Source of the DNA: Pempheris klunzingeri
Taxonomy: Eukaryota > Chordata > Actinopteri > Acropomatiformes > Pempheridae
Direction: 5' to 3'
Assembly: GCF_042242105.1 (NCBI RefSeq)
Contig: NC_092012.1
Coordinates: 3,581,970-3,645,969 of the forward strand
Length of the DNA: 64,000 nt
Shown: one piece after another, positions 56,283-64,000 of the stretch
Layout of the letters: every line of letters starts with the position of its first letter
Position numbering within the stretch: position 1 is the stretch's first letter
Made by a program: the position numbers and the translations under genes
Notes under the pieces: generated by a model
What the model saw: only the letters and a program-made list of their open reading frames with translations
Told to the model about the DNA's origin: nothing
The model's database searches: none

Positions 56283-56480
56283 ACCGACCCTCCACCACAG
56301 ATTAAACCCTCTGTGTGACCAGTTTGGTGCGTGAGGAGAAGAAGAAGAAGGCTGCAGGAGAAGTTGGGCGGAGGCTGAGAGCCGTTTTGCTTCCTGATGT
56401 TTGCTTCCTGTCTTGCTGCTGCGTGCGATACGTGACGAGCTGCCGGATCGATTCCGGACCCACGTGGCGCTGAAGTTCAC
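56283..56480 (-). promoter_or_regulatory. ero1a: ero1a 5' UTR/promoter with ACGTG elements
   Basis: A GC- and CpG-richer stretch lies just upstream of the ATG. It holds two ACGTG cores (56430-56434 and 56462-56466), the second inside a CACGTG palindrome. ACGTG is the HIF core and part of XBP1/ATF6-type sites. Mammalian ERO1A is known to be induced by hypoxia and by ER stress. I found no CCAAT-N9-CCACG element. The start site is not defined. Confidence 0.4.
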
Positions 56481-58042
56481 CTCAGGTCTTTATTTATGCT
56501 TTTAAATATAAAAGTGATTTTTCCTCCTATTTGGTCACAAAACAATCCGCCCGAAACATTAAATATGTCCAAAACATAACCTGATTCTGCATGAATGCAC
56601 TGTAATATAATTTAATAGAAGCCAATACATCATATATGTTTAAATTTTATATTAGAAGTGTAAATTGTATATATGGGAACAAACTGTATTTTCCTAATTT
56701 GATATTTCAAATTAGTTTACGGCAGCATAATGTGAGTAATTTTATAAAATGTTTAGAAAAACTTTTCTCAAATGTGCTGCCAACCAAACTCAGTTCATTT
56801 TTTCGCTAATTTAAGATTTGTGGACGTGTACGTGTTTATGGGCATGTTTCAGTTCAACGCCTCTGTGTTGTAACACCAAAGATCAGACACACGGCGGCGC
56901 TACAGGACACACACGCGCACCTGTTTGGCTTAAAGGGACATTCCGCTCAAATGGGCTCAAATTAAGCTGACTGGATAATGTGTCAATATGATGAGTCAGG
57001 GGTTTATTATAAGAGATACCACATGAAATGAAAGCATGACTGACTAAATCTAATCCCACAACTAACACATGAAAGTCTTTATTCTAAAAAAATATATACA
57101 CATTTTAATCTTTTTGTTGATTTGCATTATTGGCTTCATTTTTAATGCTTCCATTAGACCTCAGCATGCAGAGCTTCTCTCCTCCATGTTTGAACATTTA
57201 AATGTGAGATAATTTCAAAGTCACAATAAGTGTTGCACACCAGTTCTCTACAGAACTTCTATTGTTAAACCTACAATTTTATTGGAGATCAATGAAAAAA
57301 TGTGGCCGTTATTTATTTTACATATTAATGGTGGGACAAAAAAAAAATAAAATGAAATAATATAAATAGAATAAAAATAAATAAAGTAAAATATAAAAAA
57401 CAATAAAATAAAGTAAAACAAATTAAAATAATATAAAGTAAAATAAAAATTAAATAAAGTAATATAAAATAAAGCAAAATAAAAGAAAACACAATAAAAT
57501 TAAATAAAACTGACATAAAGATGTCAGTTTTCAGCAATCTTACAAACTAAAAAGTGAATTAAAGTGATTACATGAGAAAATCCAAACAACTGCAGCAGTA
57601 AAATGATCCACATTGATCTAATTGATCTGAACTACTTTGATTTACTTACTTTTGATACTTTATTAAACTTTATTAAAGTGATTGATCCTAAATGCTTGAG
57701 CAGAACTTTTCCTTTAAATCAGTATTAGTTCTTTTACATGAGTTAACAGATCTGAGTACTTTCTCCCCCTCTGTCCTCACCCCCTCTGTCCTCACCCCCT
57801 CTCCCTCAAACACCCCCCACCATCTCTATTTTGGTGCTTCCTCGCGCTGCCAAGCCCCTGACGTAATGCTCCTGTTAATGATTAGCATGTGGAAGCGACC
57901 AGCGCGAGCCTCCCTGCGTCAAAGCGGCCGAAACGTAGCCGGAAGTTCACCGGTCCTGCCTTCAAAATAATAGCATTGTTTGCAAGAAAAAACAAGCGCC
58001 AAAATAGTGACATTGAGTGAATGCTTCTATATCTAAATATAT

Positions 58043-58086
<44 letters not shown>

Positions 58087-59265
58087 GTATATAACTAAGC
58101 CTCGTTTTTGCACTAATTCTGCTAGTGTGGGATAAATAAAGTCTCTCTTATCTTATCTTATCTTATCTTATCCTTCCTTTGAGTTCTACGTTATAACTTA
58201 TTATATCTTATTTGTAAATGTTTTAATTAGTGTTTCTGAGTGTGGTGTCTGCTTGTTGTTGTATTGGTTCTACATATATATACACATAGGTAATCTGCTC
58301 TCAGGTCTTTCTTGTAAAATAGACGTTGATCTTAATGAGACTTCCAAAAGTCCTCTGCAGCAGTTTATTCATTTATTTAATTACATCAAATTGTGTTGTA
58401 ATGTATGATTACTATCATCAGTCATAATAGTTTAATCACAAATTTGACTGTTAACCTTATTTATGTATTCAACACTGTGTATATTTTGGATTCAGGGGTT
58501 TATCAATATTTTCATACTTACAACAACTTCTCTCTAGATAAATAGATTTCTATCTAATCTAATCTAAATCACACTCCTGGCTATATGATTTATTGATCAT
58601 GTATGTGCACACACACAGGGAATCTGAATCAGGCTTTTTTTTTCCACCTGCTGCTCACAAAGAACTTCTTGAATCCTGAATTTTTAATTCTTGAATCATT
58701 GGGTCTCTCTTGATTGAAGAGTTTGTCTTGGCCTGCTCTTTTATAAGAAATGTCTTGAGATAACGTTTGTTATGAATTGGCGCTATATAGATAAAGATAG
58801 ATTGATTGATTGATTGACTGATTGACTAAATGTACTTACAAAGAAATAGACATGCACCCAAACACAAGGACAACAATGCCAAATAAAGGTAAACATAAAT
58901 ATTAAACTACTATATACAGATATAATATATATAAAAATGAAAATTTGTAGCAATAAATAACCGTAGTTTGGACTCCTCCTTAAAATTGTATTTGCTCGAA
59001 AAATCATTTGTGATTAAATGTGTGTAAATTAGTGATAGAGAGATAAAGTTTGTTATGAATTGGCACTATATAATTAAAGATAGATGGATAGATAGATAGA
59101 AAAGTATTTAAAAAAACACTGTATGTAGTATGGACTCCTCCTTAACACCACACATTACAAGAGGACATAAACAATAATAATAATAATAAATTCTCAGGAA
59201 AATTTGGGATTTTTTTTTTTTTTTTAAAGAAAATTTGGCTGTTTGGTTTTATTTTGAAAGTTCGG
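56481..59265. other. intergenic region between divergent ero1a and samd4a
   Basis: This is AT-rich DNA with simple sequence (AAATAAAAT-type 57330-57500, TA-rich 58040-58090, TTATC array about 58146-58172), SINE/LINE tails (58660-58825, 59030-59100) and a C/T-rich direct repeat (57765-57815). A small GC-rich island (57830-57960) holds TGACGTAA and CCGGAAGT. No coding sequence was recognised. Confidence 0.5.
58655..58825 (+). mobile_element. SINE/LINE 3' tail
   Basis: It has the same consensus as 20740-20895 (TGTCTTGAGATAACG, ATTGGCGCTATATAGATAAA) and ends in a GATT repeat. A shorter relative lies at 59030-59100 and ends in GATA. Confidence 0.6.
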
Positions 59266-59478
59266 ACCGGAAGCTGCGCCGTGGCTTCCGTTCAACTTGA
59301 CCGCGCTGCTTTAGAGGAGAGCAGCCGAGCAGCCGAGCCTGCTGCTGGGGAGAGACACAGGAAAAGTTAGTCAAGATGGCAAATCCCACAGACCCGGAGT
59401 GAAGGGGCACCGCTCCCCGAAAAGCTCAGCCTGCCGCCCGACCTGAGACAAACCCGACGATGCTAACAGCGCCAGCAG
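59266..59478 (+). other. samd4a: probable non-coding exon 1 of samd4a
   Basis: A GC- and CpG-rich stretch ends at a strong donor CAGCAG|GTGAGATC (exon end 59478). It contains a nine-codon upstream ORF with stop (59376-59402, ATG context AAGATGG) and a second ATG (59460) whose frame crosses the splice and stops soon after in exon 2. The left limit is not visible in the sequence. Its link to samd4a is inferred from strand, spacing and the matching acceptor at 60517/60518. Confidence 0.5.
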
Positions 59479-60517
59479 GTGAGATCAAACCGATGTCTAT
59501 AACGACCCAAATCCCCAAACTTAAGTTTCAAAATCTTTTTTTTCTTGTTGTTGTTGTTGTTTTGTCCACTCTCCTCTTCGGCTTGAGCATTCATCCAAGT
59601 GAAAAGACCAGCCTCGCTTGTCTATCAGAACCAGACTCCATTCAAAAATCACTCAATTTTACCAGTTAGCTCGTTAGCTAACGCCTTTACATTCTGAGTT
59701 CATGGCAACGGTCGGCGAGTGGGATTCGGAGCCGTTAATGTTAGTGTTGCTAACGGGTAACTTAAAGTCACAGTTGTTACACGGCTCCTCCATTGGAGAA
59801 AGTTCCAGATTTATGTGTAAAAAGGGGGTGTGAATGTAGACGCGGTTATATTTAATCGTTTTTTCTTTTTTACAAACTGCTCACACACACTCGCATATCC
59901 GCCAGCGGTCATTCCCTGTGTGCTGATGAAGCAAAGTGACAGTTTTAGACAGCGGCTAACGCTGCTCCTAGCTTACAGCTCGGCTAGAAAACTCACCGCT
60001 CACAGCCGGGACTCGGCTTAAAATACAGCTTTATAACACTAACCTGTCATTAAAATAACGCAGGGGAGTCTCTGCTAACGTCCCTGCAGCACACAGCCCC
60101 GCCGTCCGTCGGTAAACCCGGCGTCCTTCCTTTTGGAAAATTCCGGGATGCAGCGCCAGTAGTACCGACAGCTGTATTTTTAGGAATGGGTGGATACCAA
60201 AAACGAAAATTTATTTATTTTCGTCTCGGCGGTGAATGCCACAAGCCTGTGAGCACAGGCGACGGCGAGGAGGCGACCTATAAATGCATGTATGAGTTTT
60301 TGAAGGCTGTTTTTTTTATTTTATTTTTTCTCTCCCCCCTCTATTGCTGCAACATCAAAGTCTGCAGAGCTGAAGCAACAGGGAGACTGTCGCATTTCTA
60401 GTGAGGCTGTCTTCTCTAAAGTCATTGAATATGTATGAAAGGGAGGCAGAGCCACAGAGAGGATCGTCTGCTAAATGTGCTTTCTTTCCTCCCCTAACTT
60501 CTAACATCCTCCCGCAG
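59479..60517 (+). other. samd4a intron 1
   Basis: It has GT-AG ends. The only repeat seen is a short fragment of the foldback family (about 59625-59662). No other gene was seen. Confidence 0.45.
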
Positions 60518-61017
60518 GCTTAAGAGGGATTCCCTGAAGAAAAATGCCAGTGAGGCTGAAGCTGATGTGACACAGAGTGTGCTGGAAGAAAGCTGACTCA
60601 TCAAATATCAATCCCTCTGGGAGCGACTGAGCAGCTCATATCACCTAATGCCTAGCTAGAAGAGCACATCACACACACACACACACACTCAGAGAGAGCC
60701 CCAACCAACGGAGATTATCAGGAGCAGGAATACATCGAGCAGCGGCTGCAGGCGAAACAAAATTTGGCACCAGAAGGCCTAACGGTGACTGCTGTCCAAA
60801 GCTAAGAATGGCATCGCAGTGCTTCAGCTGAGCCGCACCAACCAGCCTGACCTCCCTCCTGCGTGAACAAACATCAACAGTCAGCTGATAGGACCACCGC
60901 CATCCTGCCACCAGTGCTGCCCAGAGCATCAGTGTAAAGTTTGAGTCGCTCCCCCCCCCACGCCCCGGTGCGGCGCCGCCGCCACAGTCAGTCCTCCTTC
61001 ACCCCGCCTCGCAGACC
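60518..61017 (+). other. samd4a: samd4a 5' UTR in exon 2
   Basis: A polypyrimidine tract and CCCGCAG end at 60517. The 500 nt that follow have stops in all frames before the main ATG and a CA run (about 60670-60689). The last 80 nt are very GC-rich (CGGCGCCGCCGCC). Confidence 0.6.
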
Positions 61018-61213
61018 ATGATGTTTCGCGATCAGGTGGGCGTGCTAGCCAGCTGGTTCAAGGGGTGGAACGAGTGCGAGCAGACGGTGGCTCTGCTGTC
61101 CCTGCTGAAGAGGGTGAGCCGGACCCAGGCCCGCTTCCTGCAGCTGTGCCTGGAGCACTCCCTGGCCGAGTGCACCGAGCTGCAGGTCCTGGAGGGAGAG
61201 GCCAACAATCCAG
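61018..61213 (+). CDS. samd4a: SAMD4A (Smaug homolog 1), first coding exon, 3' partial
   Basis: Smaug proteins bind hairpins in target mRNAs through a SAM domain, repressing translation and recruiting deadenylases. This exon encodes 65 residues: [20 protein letters not shown], then [26 protein letters not shown] and [11 protein letters not shown], with one base left over before the donor at 61214. The residues match the vertebrate Smaug N-terminus. VGVL (not VGIL), VSRTQAR and the EGEANNPG end favour SAMD4A over SAMD4B. This exon is the N-terminal Smaug-similarity region; the SAM domain lies beyond the window. The ATG-ATG start is conserved and lies in GACCATGATG context. Antisense open frames over this exon are composition artefacts. 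Confidence 0.93.
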
Positions 61214-61977
61214 GTAGGACAGCCGGCCGCTCGGACACATCAGCTGCTACAGCACCCACTAAGACACGGTGGAGATGCACCGACAGGCCATTAATCTTTT
61301 CCTCAGACTGCGTTTCTCTCATTATGAGGACAATGAGCTATGAAAGGACACATTTACACTTCACATTGCTGAACAAACTTCATTTGCACCTCTAAGATTT
61401 ATTTAAACACACGTCAGACTGCTGGGAGCTGACAGCAGTTGTTATAGAGGAGGATTTCCCGCCTCTCCTGTCTTCAAACAATACATCTTCTTTTATGATA
61501 TTCATTGTAGATACGGAAACAAGTGTCATATTACTTCTGCTTCAGGCTCCAAATCTTACAACTTTTTTTCTCCCTCCTTTGCCCATTCATTTAAACATTT
61601 TTTTTTCTTGAGTTTCCAATGGCATATTTTCCCAAAGGCACTGTGTCCAAAACATTCCTGCACATCCATCAACAGCTGGCTGAATCATTGATGTTACAGA
61701 GCTGTGCAGAGTGTTGCGCTGAACCGTAGCCAGTCAGTAAGTGACCGTGGACGGAGGTTGGGGTCGTGTATGGAGTTAGCTCAGCTGGCTAGCAGGAGAC
61801 GACAGTCAGTCAGTCAGTGTGCCAGCCTATGGTGCTGTACCGCTCCCCGGGTTGGTATCACGCCAATGCACCCTGGGGGGGGGGGGTTCTGGCTGGGTTT
61901 TGTTGCATCAGACTGCAGCGTGGCCATGGAAACAAAAACCCTGGCAACCAACTGGGCTCATGAAAAATAGACAGAAG

Positions 61978-62010
<33 letters not shown>

Positions 62011-62011
62011 G
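61978..62011 (+). repeat. CTG triplet tract, about 11 units
   Basis: A GCT/CTG run followed by CGGCGGCGATGG in the samd4a intron. It has no coding role seen here. Confidence 0.9.
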
Positions 62012-63639
62012 GCGGCGATGGCGATGGAGAGCAGGCGTCTGTGTGCACCTGTGGCAACATCTGACGGCCGACACCGGGGCGACATAATGGCCCGGCCCTG
62101 CAGTGACAGTCACACGCATGACGCAGAGTTTCCATCAGGGTTTACAGGGGCAGTGGCTGCACTTAACGCAGGCTGCTCTTTGTTATTGTTTAATATGAAG
62201 CTGGAGACATCAAAGAGCGCTATATGAAGTTTCCTCAGCCGACCCCTCCCAAAGTCAGGCTGGTTTGCGCTCTCGGAGATCAAAGCAGGTCGGTGACATG
62301 GGGAGGGGAGGTGGCGGTGGATGGGGGGGTTGACGTCTTACCACACAACAGGTTTTTCTCTGTTTATGTTTCAGTGTACAGCGCATCATGTGTGAGTCAA
62401 AGAGATGCCGTCTTGTGATCTTTGTGGTGATACTTGAATCACAGTCATGTTTCGCTCTGAAGGAAACGCGCCTGTGGGTGGAAGTGACTGGTTTCGGTAG
62501 TTTGTGTAAAGTGACACAGCGAAAAGGATTTTGAGGTTATAGAATAAGTCCACTAGTAGCTGTGATTAGTGTTCGAATACTTGCACAGTGTACATCTAAC
62601 AGATATGGAGGCATTTGTTCCTGAGAGATTGTGCTTTATGACGTTAAATAATGTAGAGTATCACAGTATATTGTCACATTTAACCTGGTTATTATAGTAA
62701 GTTAGTTCAAATTGCTCCTGGTTGATGTAGAAACACTCTGTTTGGCACTAGCACCATGGCTTTCTAAAACTTGAAATATGAACACATTAGCAAACACTTA
62801 TGCGGCAAATGATGCTACCGTGTTAGGCTTTAATGATGCTGGTGCCTTTTTCTGAACCTAAATCATGAACCAAAGATTTGCGAGTTTGTTCGTTTATCCC
62901 TGATTTGCTTCACTATAAGTAATGTTTGCTGAAGCCATGTTATTCCCACGTAAAAAACCTAAATGCAGAATAATGCAGAGTAAAGAGTGTCTGACTTTGT
63001 ACAGTCAAGACTGAACTGAAGCACAAGGACTTCTCCAAAGATATAACCTGAGAAAAAATAGATCATTGATAAATTTAGGCTTTTTACGCTCTGCTCTCTC
63101 TCTGTCATCAGCTGAGGGATTTACAGTGTGAGGTAACCTTGTAGTTTGCAACCACTGACTACATTTACATCAATACCAGTATTTCAAGGACTCCTTGTAA
63201 CTCAAGAAAATTATCTCATGTCATTTCATTGTTGATTCTTCAGGTTGATTAATTCAGGTAAGGCCACAGCGAGCACACACACACACACACATACACATTA
63301 TTAATGTCTCCTCTAATCTGTGGATGTCAAAGGTCAAGGATGCAGTTACAGAGCTTCGCCATAGTGGACGTGCAAAACAAGGTTATTCAGCAAACTGCTT
63401 TCTTAATGCTGAAAATGTTTCATTCAGCTTCGTCTGAAGTGAAGTACTTCCAGTAATTCAGATAATTTCATACAGAACAGCTGTTTGCTTTTTCCTCATG
63501 CTGCTCAGCAGTCTGATACCGAACCGTGTTGTTAAAGTGTTGTTGAACTTTAAGATATCGTTAATTTGGCTTTTACGATTAAAAATGCACAGTGAGCATT
63601 ATGTAGTGATTGAACAGTAGTGGTAAAACCTTTTCCCGG

Positions 63640-63902
63640 GCCACGAGTTTCGAATATTTGAATAGTTAACTTATAAAGAATCGAAGAGTTTATGTGACTA
63701 TTACCGTAGTTGTACCTGGTAGTACGTCTGTTGGGAGCTGTAGCTTGATTCAGGGTGTTGGGATGAAGCCAGCTCTCTGTAAAGATGTGGGCACCAACAG
63801 TCTCTGATTATTCATCGATCAATCCACTGAAGGTATTCGAATAACCTTTGAATAGTTCAGCGACTATCAAATGGTAGTTTTGTTTGAAATGCACATCCCT
63901 TA
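63640..63902. mobile_element. probable hAT-like non-autonomous element, right part
   Basis: TTCGAATATTTGAATAG near the left and GTATTCGAATAACCTTTGAA near the right, ending GAAATGCACATCCCT, whose reverse complement (AGGGATGTGCATTTC) resembles hAT termini. The left terminus was not found. Confidence 0.35.
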
Positions 63903-64000
63903 AACATAATTTTGTGGGGCTGCAGCCAAAAATTATGTTTACCAATTCATTTGTAGGTAATTTCCTTGATTAATCATGTGGTCTAGAAACATTAGAAAAG

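Larger units (their letters stand above)
61214..64000 (+). other. samd4a intron after the first coding exon (continues)
   Basis: It holds a CTG/GCT triplet tract (about 61978-62011), a G9-10 run (about 61876-61886), a CA run (about 63275-63292) and a probable hAT-like repeat (about 63640-63902). No further exon was recognised. Confidence 0.5.

Noticed and set aside
61032..61322. Minus-strand open frames over the samd4a coding exon
   Set aside because: These are GC-rich antisense shadows of a conserved sense exon.
61819..62135. Poly-Cys, poly-Ala or poly-Gln frames near 61980-62015
   Set aside because: They come from reading the CTG triplet tract in different frames inside an intron.

Overview
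The window is nuclear DNA from a ray-finned fish, most likely a percomorph teleost. It contains vertebrate genes split into short exons with GT/GC-AG introns, AT-rich non-coding sequence, very long CA/TG microsatellites, fish-type SINE/LINE tails, and short foldback elements present in many copies. No bacterial, organellar or tRNA/rRNA genes were seen. No sequence search was possible. Gene names come from recognising the translated exons, and exon limits come from splice signals checked against reading frame.

Layout, left to right: (1) about 250-6050, + strand: the last three coding exons of glg1 (Golgi apparatus protein 1), then a long 3' UTR that carries repeats. (2) About 7225-28402, - strand: the nine coding exons of pacsin3 (F-BAR plus SH3, 442 aa), convergent with glg1. 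Its leading untranslated exon probably lies at about 45463, which gives a first intron of about 17 kb full of mobile elements. (3) About 47.4-56.3 kb, - strand: a complete 15-exon ero1a (ER oxidoreductin 1 alpha, 449 aa). (4) About 59.27 kb to the end, + strand: a non-coding first exon and the first coding exon of samd4a (Smaug homolog 1), divergent from ero1a and continuing past the window.

The four genes do not form a pathway. glg1 and ero1a both concern the secretory pathway, pacsin3 shapes membranes, and samd4a represses mRNAs. In human the four lie on different chromosomes except ERO1A and SAMD4A (both 14q22), so the ero1a-samd4a pair looks like old synteny and the glg1-pacsin3 part looks fish-specific (recalled, not checked).

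The least ordinary observations are these. UG and CA repeats sit directly against the splice sites of pacsin3 exons 4 and 5 and recur in ero1a. Two ero1a introns appear to use GC donors, one of them proved by frame. A foldback element family with a nearly palindromic structure and TTAA at most readable ends has about 16 copies in 64 kb. No unknown multi-gene system was found.
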